A stretch of DNA of 53,008 nt, from assembly GCA_019310785.1 (NCBI GenBank), contig JAFDDR010000033.1:1-53008 (forward strand). Reading direction: 5' to 3'. This document shows, piece by piece, positions 33,328-42,981 of this stretch (position 1 is its first letter; the number at the start of each line of letters is the position of its first letter). The DNA is from Deltaproteobacteria bacterium (GTDB lineage Bacteria; Desulfobacterota; DSM-4660; Desulfatiglandales; Desulfatiglandaceae). The translations under genes were made by a program, and so were the position numbers. The notes below the pieces were generated by a model, which did not search any database, was not told the DNA's origin, and worked only from the letters and a program-made list of their open reading frames with translations.

Positions 33328-35562
33328 CTACACCCTCACAGGGAGTTCTATAATAAACGTAGTTCCTTTCGGTTGATTATCCTGAACCCGGATAAATCCG
33401 TTATGGTCCGTGATGATTGTATTCGCAATAGCAAGTCCCAGACCCGTGCCCTGTCTTTTTGTGGAAAAGTAAGGCTCGAAAAGGCGTGCTTTATGCTCCG
33501 CAGAGATGCCCCTCCCGTTATCAGCGACTTCTATTCTCACCATCTGAAGGAGATTGTCGTAATTGAGATTTATGACCAATTCTCCTTCACCATTCATAGC
33601 CTCAATGGCGTTGTCTAAGAGATTGATCATCACCCTCTTTATCTGCTCTCTGTCTAAGTTAAAAACGGGAACTTCATTTGAATCATTAAAGGTGAGCTTT
33701 ATATTTTTATGCGCCGCCCTATATAGGCTCAGGGATTCTTTGATAATCTCACGTATATTTGCCGGGACCGGATTGGATGCGGGCATGCGGGCAAATTTCG
33801 AGAATTCATTCACCAGTCCCTTTAATTCCTCCACCTGATTTATGATCATCTCGGTGCATTCCTTAAATACACCTTCATCCTCTTTTGCAAGCTTCTTTCC
33901 ATATCGTTTATTAAGGCGCTGCGCAGAGAGCTGGATCGGTGTCAGAGGGTTCTTGACCTCGTGCGCGATGCGTCTTGCCACTTCCCGCCATGCGGCCATG
34001 CGCTGGGCCTTTTCGATCTCGCTTAAATCTTCAAAGACCGCAACGAGGCCGATATAATTCCCTCTATCATCACGGAGTACGTTCAAAGACACAAGCAGAG
34101 TCAGCCTTTTGTCCGCCACGGATAATCTGATTTGTTTGTTTAAAAAGCCTTTCCGAAAAAGGCCTTTATCTCTCAGGAACCCGTCAATTACCTTGATGTA
34201 ATCTTCCGAAAGGATATGAGTATAATTGCTTCCTATAATCTTAGCCGCTTTTATGTCTAACATCCGCTCGGCTGATTTGTTTATAGTAAGGATATTTCCA
34301 TGGACATCGGCGGATACCACGCCGGCGGCAACATTGGCCAAGACAATCTCCATGTAAAGCCTTCGTTGTTCCAGTTCAACGTTGCTGTTAATGAGTTCCC
34401 TGTTGGCCTCATCAAGCTTGTTCTTCCCGATTTTCAGGTCCATGGTCATCCTGTTGAATGAATTGACCAGGGACCCGATTTCATCTTTTGCCTCTAAATC
34501 AATAAAAAAATCATAGTCCCCCGAAGCGATCCGGTTTGTTCCCTCGGCCAACTCCTTAATGGGGGTGGTGATCTCCCTCGAAAGGTAGAACCCGAACCAT
34601 ACAGATGAAAAGATAATAAGAAGCGTAACAATGGAAAGCGTAATCATATGGGTAATTTTGATGGGTTTTTTCAGCATCTTGAGCTGCCGGTATTCCTGAA
34701 GCCCCATGGAAATAGCCTTAAGTCGGTTGACAAACCTGCCCGGAACAAATTTTGCCAGGACGATAAGACCCACCACGGCCTTTGATTCCGTCCTCGAAAA
34801 CACGGGAACAATGCCACTGACCAGGTCTCCGTGGGCCGAGGACTGGACATACTGGGTATCTGAACCTTTCTCTAAGACTTTCGCCAAAAAGTCATCCTTT
34901 GGCCCCTTAAAAGTGCTCAAGTCAATCTTATTATCCTGAGCAACGGTTCTTGGGATCAGCTCTTTTGTATAGACCCCAAGGGAGGCCAGGCCGTACTCCT
35001 TCTGCTTTTCATGAATGAGTCTATCGAGTTGATCTTTCCTGGTACGCAGCATAAATCCTTCATAAGTAATTACCCGTCCTAACTTATTACCAAAAGAGAG
35101 GATTTCATCGGCAATTCCATTGTAATAATCCTGCCCTACTTCCACGGAGTTTTTCAAGGACTGTTCTATCGGGAGATTGAACCAGTATTCGATGGATAAA
35201 GAAATGAATTGTACTGACACGAAAAAAAGTATCATCGTCGGCAACAAGGAAAGGGTCACAAAGGCCAGGACAAGTTTAGACCTGAGTTTCGATCCCATGA
35301 TACCCTTTCTTCTTTCAAACACCAGCTTTACCAGGTTTCTAACCGTGAGGAAAAGAAGAAGCAGGAGCAATATCACGTTGATATTGATCAGGGCAAAAAC
35401 AAGAATACTGCTTGACAATGGAAGGTCCGCCCCAAGATCAAAGAAGTACATCCCCCCAAGTGTGGTAAGGAAAACGACCACTACAAACAGGGCGGCGATC
35501 AGGTATCTTTCCCTGCGTCGCCTTTTAAAATCCTGTCTTTCGGCCTGCAAATAATTCTTCAT
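33328..35562 (-). CDS. NtrY-like membrane sensor histidine kinase
   Basis: About 744 residues from the ATG at 35562. The protein has two N-terminal membrane segments (LIAALFVVVVFLTTLGGMYFF and ILVFALININVILLLLLLFL), a third before a periplasmic-type sensor region, a fourth, then a HAMP domain, a PAS domain (SADVHGNILTINKSAERMLDI), the HisKA box with ARRIAHEVKNPLTPIQ, and an ATPase domain (NLLDNAIEAM, VADNGRGI, GTGLGLAIA). NtrY-type kinases sense nitrogen or redox state in other bacteria. No response regulator is beside it; the neighbours are DUF4390 and waaA. It may act on an unlinked NtrX-type regulator and control envelope genes. Confidence 0.88.
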   Translation of the reverse strand: MKNYLQAERQDFKRRRRERYLIAALFVVVVFLTTLGGMYFFDLGADLPLSSSILVFALININVILLLLLLFLTVRNLVKLVFERRKGIMGSKLRSKLVLAFVTLSLLPTMILFFVSVQFISLSIEYWFNLPIEQSLKNSVEVGQDYYNGIADEILSFGNKLGRVITYEGFMLRTRKDQLDRLIHEKQKEYGLASLGVYTKELIPRTVAQDNKIDLSTFKGPKDDFLAKVLEKGSDTQYVQSSAHGDLVSGIVPVFSRTESKAVVGLIVLAKFVPGRFVNRLKAISMGLQEYRQLKMLKKPIKITHMITLSIVTLLIIFSSVWFGFYLSREITTPIKELAEGTNRIASGDYDFFIDLEAKDEIGSLVNSFNRMTMDLKIGKNKLDEANRELINSNVELEQRRLYMEIVLANVAAGVVSADVHGNILTINKSAERMLDIKAAKIIGSNYTHILSEDYIKVIDGFLRDKGLFRKGFLNKQIRLSVADKRLTLLVSLNVLRDDRGNYIGLVAVFEDLSEIEKAQRMAAWREVARRIAHEVKNPLTPIQLSAQRLNKRYGKKLAKEDEGVFKECTEMIINQVEELKGLVNEFSKFARMPASNPVPANIREIIKESLSLYRAAHKNIKLTFNDSNEVPVFNLDREQIKRVMINLLDNAIEAMNGEGELVINLNYDNLLQMVRIEVADNGRGISAEHKARLFEPYFSTKRQGTGLGLAIANTIITDHNGFIRVQDNQPKGTTFIIELPVRV

Positions 35563-35608
35563 GTTCAGCCCAACTAACCGTTGCCCATTCTGAAACTGAA
35601 AAAGGAGA

Positions 35609-36187
35609 CTAATAACTGAAATCGACTGTATACCAATCCGTCTCAAAGTCCCAAAGGGAGAGGAAGAATAAAATATAATCGAGGTAAAAGGGTAGTGTTA
35701 TCTTGTCAAGTTCAGCCATCATGCGAACCTGATAACGCTTCCCCTTCTGAAGATTATGGAGCCTGGTGATCCCGAACCCCCTGATTTCAGACATCAATTT
35801 CTTTGCTTCATTAAAGTCATTAGTATAAAATACCTTATTTTCCTTTTCCGAAAGGGTTACCGTATAGATCTTCTTTAGATTATCATACTTGATGTAGTGG
35901 CTTACGCTGAGATCAGCGATCTCCCTGTCCCACCATAGATCTCTTATTTCATAAAGCTCAATATAAAACGTAAAAGTCGTATTAATCCCGTTGTCAATTG
36001 CCTTTTTCATCTCTTCCGTAAAACAGCCGGTTACGCTAAAAGAGAGTATGCAATGATCCCACGAGTTTACAACATCAATATCTTTTATGCAGGCTTCTTC
36101 CGCTTTAAGAGTTGGGACCAAAAGCGAAAAATGCAGAAACAGGGTCACTACTGCAAGCACTGTGATTTTTTTTGTGAAAAAATGCAT
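35609..36187 (-). CDS. DUF4390 protein with signal peptide
   Basis: A protein of 192 residues from the ATG at 36187, which is preceded by AAGGAA. It has a signal peptide (TVLAVVTLFLHFSLLVPTLKA), then a beta-rich domain with aromatic-rich segments (FTFYIELYEIRDLWWDREIAD, TVTLSEKENKVFYTND) that matches DUF4390, a domain of unknown function usually encoded next to NtrY-type kinases. It is likely periplasmic and may be an accessory sensor for the kinase, an inference from gene pairing. The C-terminus DWYTVDFSY ends the domain. Confidence 0.82.
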   Translation of the reverse strand: MHFFTKKITVLAVVTLFLHFSLLVPTLKAEEACIKDIDVVNSWDHCILSFSVTGCFTEEMKKAIDNGINTTFTFYIELYEIRDLWWDREIADLSVSHYIKYDNLKKIYTVTLSEKENKVFYTNDFNEAKKLMSEIRGFGITRLHNLQKGKRYQVRMMAELDKITLPFYLDYILFFLSLWDFETDWYTVDFSY

Positions 36188-36495
36188 GAGTTTCCTTAAC
36201 TTATAAAATTGCTTCGCAATTTTATGAAACGTCGCGCCAAAGCCATAACTTACTAACGGAAACACTAAAAATACCTTGATTCCAATAAGTTGTATGATTT
36301 CCGGGACCTCAAATTATGATACTTAAGAACCCTTTGAAATGCAAGCCATAACCCTGGGTTGCCTGGAAAACGTCAAAGTCGTAGTTTCAGGTGGACAAAC
36401 AAAATCACTTTTTAAAAAATCTTGGAATTAGAAAGGTAAGATGCGTGAAAAGTCAAAACATGGAATTTTGTGTGGCGTAGAAATTCCGGTAGGGT
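36188..36495. other. lpxC to DUF4390 gap with a repeat
   Basis: No gene is seen in these 308 bases. Bases 36372-36399 match 37780-37807 on the other strand in 26 of 28 positions. The gap is unusually long for the middle of an operon, so DUF4390 may have its own promoter. Confidence 0.5.
36372..36399 (+). repeat. 28-base repeat bracketing lpxC, copy 1
   Basis: Contains AGTTTCAGGTGGACAAA. The second copy at 37780-37807 is inverted, so the two enclose lpxC and its upstream region. Two mismatches in 28. Confidence 0.75.
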
Positions 36496-37425
36496 TTATG
36501 CGGGAACCGGATCCATAACACCAAAGGATGGAATTTTTACCCTGTTTTTGGTGCATTCGGCAGGTGTTTCAAAAGTCAACATTTTCCAGTGCTTCTTTGA
36601 TTTCATGAGATTCTTTAACATCTCCTGATTAAGAAAATGGCCTGATTTTTCAACCACAAAATGGCCAATAACAGGTGACCCGACTATGGACAGATCTCCA
36701 ATAAAATCAAGTATTTTATGCCGCACGAATTCATCCTCGAACCTGAGACCATCTTCATTGATAATCCTGAAGTCGTCAATGACTACAGCGTTGTCTAATG
36801 AACCTCCCTTGGCCAACCCGTTTTCCTTTAGGGTCTGTACGTCTTTCAGAAAACCAAAAGTTCGGGCCCTGCTGATTTCCCTAACAAAATCCCTGCCGGA
36901 AAACCTCAACTCATATTTCTGGTTTCTCAAAAGGGGATGTGCAAAGTCGATCGTATAGGTAATTTTGAGTTCTTTTGAAGGATATATGTGAACGGAACGG
37001 TTTCCATCGTCGACCTTAAAGGGCTTCTTGATGACAATGAATTTTTTTGGACTCTTTTGTTCCCGAATGCCTGCGCTCTTGATAAGAAATATAAAGGGGG
37101 CCGTACTGCCATCCATGATGGGAACCTCGGGCCCGTCTAATTCAACCACTGCATTGTCTATACCCAGGCCGAAAAAGGCGGCCATCAGGTGTTCAATGGT
37201 GGCAACCTTGCACCCGTTAGAACTGATAGTTGTGGCAAGCATCGTGCTACATACATTGTCAAAACGTGCCTCGACCATGGGGTGCCCGTCCAAATCGGTC
37301 CTCACAAACTTAATTCCCGTATCGGATGGTGCAGGCCTGATATTCAAATAAACCCTTTCTCCACTGTGAAGACCAATGCCTGTGCACTCAACCTGATCCT
37401 TCAACGTCCGCTGTTTGTAGTCCAA
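36496..37425 (-). CDS. lpxC: UDP-3-O-acyl-N-acetylglucosamine deacetylase
   Basis: Zinc amidase for the committed step of lipid A synthesis, 309 residues and full length. Zinc ligands are H79 (IEHLMAAF), H236 and D240 (RHKILDFIGD); E78 and H263 (SGHFLN) complete the catalytic set, matching the family. It begins MDYKQRTLKDQVECTGIGLHSG. First gene of the minus-strand envelope operon. The upstream region is shared with the divergent mltA. Confidence 0.95.
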   Translation of the reverse strand: MDYKQRTLKDQVECTGIGLHSGERVYLNIRPAPSDTGIKFVRTDLDGHPMVEARFDNVCSTMLATTISSNGCKVATIEHLMAAFFGLGIDNAVVELDGPEVPIMDGSTAPFIFLIKSAGIREQKSPKKFIVIKKPFKVDDGNRSVHIYPSKELKITYTIDFAHPLLRNQKYELRFSGRDFVREISRARTFGFLKDVQTLKENGLAKGGSLDNAVVIDDFRIINEDGLRFEDEFVRHKILDFIGDLSIVGSPVIGHFVVEKSGHFLNQEMLKNLMKSKKHWKMLTFETPAECTKNRVKIPSFGVMDPVPA

Positions 37426-37909
37426 TATTTGCTCCTGTCAGGATTCTGATCCTATTTAAAAAAACCTCGTGTACCCACAAGATATTGTGCGTATACGATG
37501 TTTTGACACAATTCAATTTCCCTTATGTCAAAGCAAATGGCATGCCAAAGTTAGGAAAATATGAGCATCTTGTTAGTATATGATTTAACTAATTGAATTA
37601 ACTGGATAAAAATAATTGTCATAACCTACGGTTTCGGCATCGGAGTCAACGCCATAAAGCCCAAAGTGTGTCAAAAAAGCCACATTTATCAAAAAATGAA
37701 GCTTTTGCGCACACTTTTCGAGGTTTGGGCACCCAAGTCCCCCTCTCCCCCGGCGGGAGAGGGTTGGGGTGAGGGGGATTTTGTCCACCTGAAACTGCGA
37801 CCTTGACTTTTCCCTCTGTCTGGAGCCGGTATACCTTGAAAAACACAGATTTATATATTAATAATTGAATTCCTTATCAATAAAACACTCTCAACCTTGA
37901 GCAAAAAAC
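37426..37909. other. Divergent lpxC / mltA intergenic region
   Basis: The 484 bases hold no gene. Seen are a symmetric TTGACA-N17-TGTCAA around 37503-37534, a GC-rich hairpin at 37741-37763 (CCCTCTCCC pairing with GGGAGAGGG), a longer imperfect inverted repeat built on GCCCAAAGTGTG near 37658, and the second copy of the lpxC-bracketing repeat. The symmetric TTGACA boxes could be divergent -35 elements or an operator, but no good -10 box goes with them. Confidence 0.5.
37780..37807 (-). repeat. 28-base repeat bracketing lpxC, copy 2 (inverted)
   Basis: Reverse complement of 36372-36399 with two mismatches. It directly follows the GGGAGAGGG hairpin. Confidence 0.75.
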
Positions 37910-39115
37910 ATGCCGCATATGGCCAAAACCTTACTTCGATTTCTACTTCTGCTGACCCTCATGGGTCTTACGGGCTGCTATCCCGCACTTGTTAAGCAGG
38001 CTCACCGCCCTGACGAGGCCCTTACCAGGGTTCGCTTTTTTTATCCCACCTTCAGAGACGACATTCAAATTGAATCTCTTGTCCTTGCCCTTGAAAGAAA
38101 CTTTGAGTACCTTCACCGGCTCAATCCCGACAAAATTTTTTATTACGGACCTGACAAGTTCACCTGCCGACAGGTCCTTGACAGTCAGGAGGCATTGCTG
38201 AAGCTCATAAAGGAAAATCCCAATCCCGACACATTGAATAAGGCGGTCCGGAAGCAATTCCGGCTCTACCGAGCTACTGGTCGCGTGGGTAATAGCAAGG
38301 TCCTTTTTACCGGCTACTTTGAACCCATTTTTCACGGGAGGTTGGCCCCGGATGAGACCTTCAAGTATCCCATATACCGGCAACCAGATGATCTTGTAAA
38401 GATTGACCTGTCTCTGTTCAGCAAAAAATTCAAAGGCCAAAGTATTGTCGCAAGGATTGATGGAAACAGGGTCATACCATATTATTCCAGGCGTAATATA
38501 GAAATGGAGAAGGCCCTCCAGGAACGCAACCTGGAAATTGCCTGGTTAAAAGATCCCGTGGATGTGGCATTTCTTCATATACAGGGATCTGGCCGGTTAA
38601 GCCTGCCTGACGGCAATACCGTGCGGGTGGGGTACAAGGCATCAAACGGTCACCCTTACAGGAGCATTGGCCGGTATCTGCTGGACATGGGGTTCATGAA
38701 CCGGGAGCAGATGTCCATGCAGGGCATCCGAAAATATTTAACCGAACACCCCGATATAATAAACGAGGTGCTCGACCACAATCCCTCCTATGTCTTCTTT
38801 CATGTCCTGGACAGCGGCCCATTGGGTAATATCAACGTCCCGGTTACACCCGGAAGGTCCCTGGCCCTGGACGACAGACTTTTTCCGAAAGGGGCACTGG
38901 CATTTATAAAATGCCGTAAACCGGTTGTAAACGATCAGGGTGAAATCACAAAGTGGAAGGAGTTTTCCCGTTTTGTGCTGAACCAGGACACGGGTGGGGC
39001 AATCAAGGGAGCAGGTAGGGCAGACCTCTTCTGGGGAAGCGGCCCCTATGCCGAAATAGCCGCAGGACACATGCAACATGATGGGATGTTGTATATCCTT
39101 ATTAAGAAACCATAA
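37910..39115 (+). CDS. mltA: Membrane-bound lytic murein transglycosylase A
   Basis: A lipoprotein of 401 residues: signal sequence with the lipobox LTGC at about residue 23. It contains the MltA domain (VLFTGYFEPIFHGR, HIQGSGRLSLPDG) and the C-terminal 3D domain with NQDTGGAIKGAGRADLFWGSG, whose aspartates are the family signature. It cleaves peptidoglycan glycan strands to anhydro-muropeptides at the outer membrane. A start three codons later (37919) is equally possible. Transcribed divergently from lpxC and convergently with glyS. Confidence 0.92.
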   Translation: MPHMAKTLLRFLLLLTLMGLTGCYPALVKQAHRPDEALTRVRFFYPTFRDDIQIESLVLALERNFEYLHRLNPDKIFYYGPDKFTCRQVLDSQEALLKLIKENPNPDTLNKAVRKQFRLYRATGRVGNSKVLFTGYFEPIFHGRLAPDETFKYPIYRQPDDLVKIDLSLFSKKFKGQSIVARIDGNRVIPYYSRRNIEMEKALQERNLEIAWLKDPVDVAFLHIQGSGRLSLPDGNTVRVGYKASNGHPYRSIGRYLLDMGFMNREQMSMQGIRKYLTEHPDIINEVLDHNPSYVFFHVLDSGPLGNINVPVTPGRSLALDDRLFPKGALAFIKCRKPVVNDQGEITKWKEFSRFVLNQDTGGAIKGAGRADLFWGSGPYAEIAAGHMQHDGMLYILIKKP

Positions 39116-39127
39116 GATCAAGTGCCT

Positions 39128-39217
39128 AAAGTGAACTAAAGTTGACGAATGTGCCTGAGGGATTTTTGATTTGTTAAAAATGACGGAGCGAAGCGACACC
39201 ACAACTTTAGTCACTTT
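39128..39217. repeat. Inverted repeat between convergent mltA and glyS
   Basis: AAAGTGAACTAAAGTTG (39128-39144) pairs with CAACTTTAGTCACTTT (39202-39217) with one bulged base. The 57-base loop is not typical of a terminator. It may nevertheless serve the two converging transcripts. Confidence 0.55.
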
Positions 39218-39232
39218 AAACTTTAGCTCACT

Positions 39233-41314
39233 TCATATAGAAAACTTCGATAAATCCGCCACGCCTAAAAAAAGCCCTGCCAATTGCTGCAACAGCCCTA
39301 CCCTGTTTTCTCTCAAAGCCTGATCATCCTTGACAAGAATTTCCGCACCATTAAAGAATTCATCCACAGGTTTTCTGAGGCGGGCCATGAGGCCCAATGC
39401 CTCATAATATTCCTTTCTTTCCATGCACTGATAAACGTCGTCTTTCAATGCCTGAAAGGCATCCCACAAGGCAGATTCACAGGTTTCTTTAAACAGGGCC
39501 GGATCCGCCTCGAATGTCTTTTCCTGCTTCTTGATTATGTTGGTTACCCTCTTAAAAGCAAGGGCCAGTTCTTGAAACTCACCTGAATCGGAAGCAAACC
39601 TTTTGAGCTGGTCAATTCTCGGGCGAAGCTCATTGATCCGGTCAAACTCAACCGATATCACGGCCTCGATCAAGTCGGTTTCATAATCCGACCGCAGCAT
39701 CATCTGCTTGTACCGTTCTCTGAAAAAGTCCGAAACCCTAACAAACAGCCGGTTATTGTCAAACTCGATCTCTTCACCCAAAATAAAGAGTGCTTTTTCA
39801 ATAAACTCCTTAAGCGAAATGTCCCATCCCATATTTTCCACGATCCGGATGATGGCCAAGGCATGCCTGCGCAGCGCAAAAGGATCCGCAGTTCCTGTGG
39901 GCTCAAGACCTACGGCAAAACATCCGGTAATAGTGTCCATACGGTCGGCAATCCCCACAACGGCCCCGACATCGGATTGCGGGAGCAGGCCCCCGGCCTT
40001 TGTGGGAAGATAGTGTTCCTGAATTGCGGTGCATACGTCTTCCGGATGCCCCTCTATTCGTGCATACTCCTTTCCGATAACGCCCTGAAGGCTCGGAAAC
40101 TCCGAGACCATCTGAGTGACAAGGTCACATTTACAAAGGCTTGCCGCAACTTTTATATGTTCGAGCCTTTCAGGGACCATTCTTTCACCCACGTATTCAG
40201 CCAATCGGGTAAATCGTTGAACCTTGGCATAAGACGTCCCTAAATCGGCCTGGTAAATAACCCTTTTCAGGTCATCGAGCCGGCCCTCTAAGGGCCTTTT
40301 ACGGTCCTCTTTGAAAAAGAAATCCGCATCGGAAAGCCTGGCGCGCAAGACCCTTTCATGGCCCCTTTTGACTACTGATTCGTCCCTTGCAACAGTGTTG
40401 TTCACGGCCACAAAATTGGGCATCAATCGACCCTTCCCATCATAGACTGCAAAATATTTCTGATGCTCTCTCATGGCAGTGATTAAAACGGAGTCCGGAA
40501 GATTCAGAAATTTTTTATCAAAACCGCCGCAAACAGCAGAAGGATATTCAACGAGATTGGCCACTGTCGCCAACAGGTCCGGGTCCTGTACCGGAATTCC
40601 GCCTACTGCTCCGGCAGATTCCTTAGCAAGCCTTTCAACGACCTGCTCTCTTTCCTTTTGATCGATAAGGACAAAGCTTTCCATCATTGTCTGGAGATAG
40701 TCGCCCACGCTGAAGACTTCCCGTGTCTCGGGAGCCATAAACCGGTGGCCTTTTGTGTTATTACCGCTCCTTATGTCCGCGACCTCAAATGGAATAACTT
40801 CACCGTTCAGAAGGGCAAGGACCCAGTGAATGGGCCGCACAAAGGGAAAACCTAAGTCCCTCCACCTCATGGATTTGGGCCAGGGGATATCGGCAATGAG
40901 TTTGGGCAAGGCATCGGCCAGGATATCCTTAGTGGGCCTTCCTGTAATCAGCCTCTTGACATATAAGTATTCCCCTTTGGGCGTTTCTATGCATTCAAGT
41001 TCGTTAACGGAAACGCCCTGCTTTTTTGCAAAACCCATGGCCGCCTTTGTGGGCTTTCCTTGTTCATCATAGGCCACGCTTTTTGGAGGACCTGTCATCT
41101 CCTGCATAAGATCATCCTGTGTCTCGGCAACGGCCTTTCCGATCAGGACCAGTCGTCTCGGCGTGCCATAGGTATAAAGACCGCCCGCTATTTCAATCCG
41201 GTTCTCTTCCAGAAGGGTCTGCGCAAGCCTTCTTATCTCCGCCAACCCTTTTTCCAGATACCCTGCGGGAATCTCTTCAGTCCCGATTTCCAAAAGCAAT
41301 TCAGCAACCATCAC
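39233..41314 (-). CDS. glyS: Glycyl-tRNA synthetase beta subunit
   Basis: The 693-residue beta chain of the alpha2beta2 bacterial glycyl-tRNA synthetase. It begins MVAELLLEIGTEEIPAGYL, the typical start, and has FPKSMRW-type tRNA-binding segments (IPWPKSMRWRDLGFPFVRP), the HD-domain remnant region and the anticodon-binding C-terminal part. It acts with GlyQ to charge tRNA-Gly. It follows glyQ after 54 bases and is probably co-transcribed. Confidence 0.95.
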   Translation of the reverse strand: MMVAELLLEIGTEEIPAGYLEKGLAEIRRLAQTLLEENRIEIAGGLYTYGTPRRLVLIGKAVAETQDDLMQEMTGPPKSVAYDEQGKPTKAAMGFAKKQGVSVNELECIETPKGEYLYVKRLITGRPTKDILADALPKLIADIPWPKSMRWRDLGFPFVRPIHWVLALLNGEVIPFEVADIRSGNNTKGHRFMAPETREVFSVGDYLQTMMESFVLIDQKEREQVVERLAKESAGAVGGIPVQDPDLLATVANLVEYPSAVCGGFDKKFLNLPDSVLITAMREHQKYFAVYDGKGRLMPNFVAVNNTVARDESVVKRGHERVLRARLSDADFFFKEDRKRPLEGRLDDLKRVIYQADLGTSYAKVQRFTRLAEYVGERMVPERLEHIKVAASLCKCDLVTQMVSEFPSLQGVIGKEYARIEGHPEDVCTAIQEHYLPTKAGGLLPQSDVGAVVGIADRMDTITGCFAVGLEPTGTADPFALRRHALAIIRIVENMGWDISLKEFIEKALFILGEEIEFDNNRLFVRVSDFFRERYKQMMLRSDYETDLIEAVISVEFDRINELRPRIDQLKRFASDSGEFQELALAFKRVTNIIKKQEKTFEADPALFKETCESALWDAFQALKDDVYQCMERKEYYEALGLMARLRKPVDEFFNGAEILVKDDQALRENRVGLLQQLAGLFLGVADLSKFSI

Positions 41315-41368
41315 TATACCCCATACACATAATTATTTGGTGATCAGGTAGTAGGCAATCCCCAATCC

Positions 41369-42241
41369 TTAATCTTCAATTTTCAAAGGAAACCCCATCT
41401 CCTCCCTCTGTGCCACATAGTTTTTTGCAGTAAGCCGCGCCAAGTTCCTTATACGATCAATATACTGGGTCCTCTCGGTCACGCTGATTGCGCCCCTGGC
41501 ATCTAAGATGTTAAATGTATGAGAACACTTAAGGCAATAATCGTATGCCGGAAGGACCAGCCCTTTTTCACAGAGACTTAAGGATTCCTTCTCATACATG
41601 TTGAAGGATTTTAAGAGCATATCCACATCGGCCATCTCAAAATTATAGACCGAAAGCTCCCATTCCCCTTTCTTGTGAACGTCTCCGTAGCTAACCCTAT
41701 CATTCCACATGAGATCGTACACATCTTCTTTTTCCTGCAAATACATGCAGATTCTCTCCAGACCGTAGGTTATTTCCACGGAAATGGGGTCCAGCTTGAT
41801 ACTGCCCGCCAACTGGAAATAGGTAAACTGGGTGATCTCCATACCGTCAAGCCATATCTCCCACCCGAGACCCGATGCCCCTAATGTGGGGGATTCCCAG
41901 TCATCCTCCACAAACCGTATATCGTGATCCAAAGGGTCAATGCCCAGTACCTTCAAACTCCCTAAATAGATATCCTGGATATCAATGGGTGAAGGTTTTA
42001 TGATCACCTGGTACTGGTAATAGTGGCCCAAACGGTTGGGGTTTTCCCCGTAACGGCCGTCCGTGGGACGCCTGGAAGGCTCCACATAGGCCACGGACCA
42101 GGGTTCCGGTCCCAAAGCCCTCAATAGGGTCGCAGGGTTAAACGTCCCGGCCCCCACCTCAATATCATAAGGCTGCTGTATTACGCACCCGTAATCGGCC
42201 CAGTATTTTTCAAGGGCCATAATCAGTTCTTGAAACGTCAT
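41369..42241 (-). CDS. glyQ: Glycyl-tRNA synthetase alpha subunit
   Basis: The 290-residue catalytic alpha chain. [48 protein letters not shown] begins the protein in pieces that match the family ([30 protein letters not shown]). First gene of the glyQS operon. No T-box leader is recognisable in the upstream region. Confidence 0.95.
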   Translation of the reverse strand: MTFQELIMALEKYWADYGCVIQQPYDIEVGAGTFNPATLLRALGPEPWSVAYVEPSRRPTDGRYGENPNRLGHYYQYQVIIKPSPIDIQDIYLGSLKVLGIDPLDHDIRFVEDDWESPTLGASGLGWEIWLDGMEITQFTYFQLAGSIKLDPISVEITYGLERICMYLQEKEDVYDLMWNDRVSYGDVHKKGEWELSVYNFEMADVDMLLKSFNMYEKESLSLCEKGLVLPAYDYCLKCSHTFNILDARGAISVTERTQYIDRIRNLARLTAKNYVAQREEMGFPLKIED

Positions 42242-42353
42242 ATATTCCTCCCCACAACTGTATTAGGATTCCGGGCTCGAAGGACCTGGCTTTGTTATCC
42301 CCCCAGGGGGGCTGTCTGTATTTCATTCGTTATCCGGAGTACCGGATTATTGG

Positions 42354-42535
42354 AAATTCCAAATATCAAAGCACAAATATCAAACAAATCACAATTTCCA
42401 AAATTCGAAATAACAAACGGTTTTGATCATTTGATATTGTAGTTTGAGATTTATCCTTCGACTTTGCTCAGGATGGTGAGCTTGTCGAACCATTTGAAAC
42501 TTGGCGCTTGTAATTTGGTGCTTAAAATTTGGGGT
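42354..42535. repeat. Large intergenic hairpin element, copy A
   Basis: The left arm (42354-42418) is nearly identical to 50433-50497 in 65 bases, and the right arm (about 42440-42530, with AATTTGGTGCTTA) is its degenerate inverted partner. Copy B is at 50433-50639. Confidence 0.7.
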
Positions 42536-42682
42536 TAAAAAAGGGTCGGCCACACCCAAACATCATAATCATGCCGCAAAATAGTAAGCAAGTTTCCATC
42601 CAAAGTGCCAGAATTTATCACCCGTCCTTACAGATGTCAAGACGGCCATGGGACCACCACAATAAACGCCTGACTTTCCTTG

Positions 42683-42711
42683 TTGACTTTTTCTCCATTT
42701 TGCTTTACTTT
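42683..42711 (+). promoter_or_regulatory. Promoter candidate of the AbrB/PIN operon
   Basis: TTGACT (42683-42688), 17 bases, TACTTT (42706-42711), then an AAGGAG ribosome site and the ATG at 42742. The leader would be short, as usual for toxin-antitoxin operons. Confidence 0.5.
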
Positions 42712-42741
42712 AAAAGGTAAAACAAAAAAGGAGTAAAACCC

Positions 42742-42981
42742 ATGACTTTGACGGCAAAAATCAGCAAAAAGGGTCAGATTGTCATACCTAAAGAAATAAG
42801 AAAGGTTATTGGCCTTGGACCGGGGGACAGGGTCATTTTTACTCTAACAAAGAAGGGGGCACTGGTGACCAAACAGGAAGGGTCTCCTTTTGACAAGTAT
42901 TATGGTTTTTTGAACAAGCCGGGCAGTTCTGAGAGGCTGGTCCGAGGTATGCGGGGGGAAAGAAATGATATTGGCGATTGA
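42742..42981 (+). CDS. AbrB/MazE-like DNA-binding antitoxin
   Basis: A 79-residue protein with the swapped-hairpin AbrB fold: MTLTAKISKKGQIVIPKEIRKVIGLGPGDRVIF reads in pieces as the family (KISKKGQIVIPKEIR, LGPGDRVIF). It would bind DNA as a dimer and repress its own operon and neutralise the partner toxin by its C-terminal tail. It overlaps the next gene by 17 bases. An AAGGAG eight bases upstream supports the start. Confidence 0.88.
   Translation: MTLTAKISKKGQIVIPKEIRKVIGLGPGDRVIFTLTKKGALVTKQEGSPFDKYYGFLNKPGSSERLVRGMRGERNDIGD

Larger units (their letters stand above)
42242..42741. other. glyQ to toxin-antitoxin gap with repeats
   Basis: The 500 bases hold no gene. They contain copy A of a large intergenic hairpin family (42354-42535) and a segment around 42456-42494 of the TTCGACTTTGCTCAGGATGG type. 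The right part carries the promoter of the AbrB-type gene. Confidence 0.6.
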
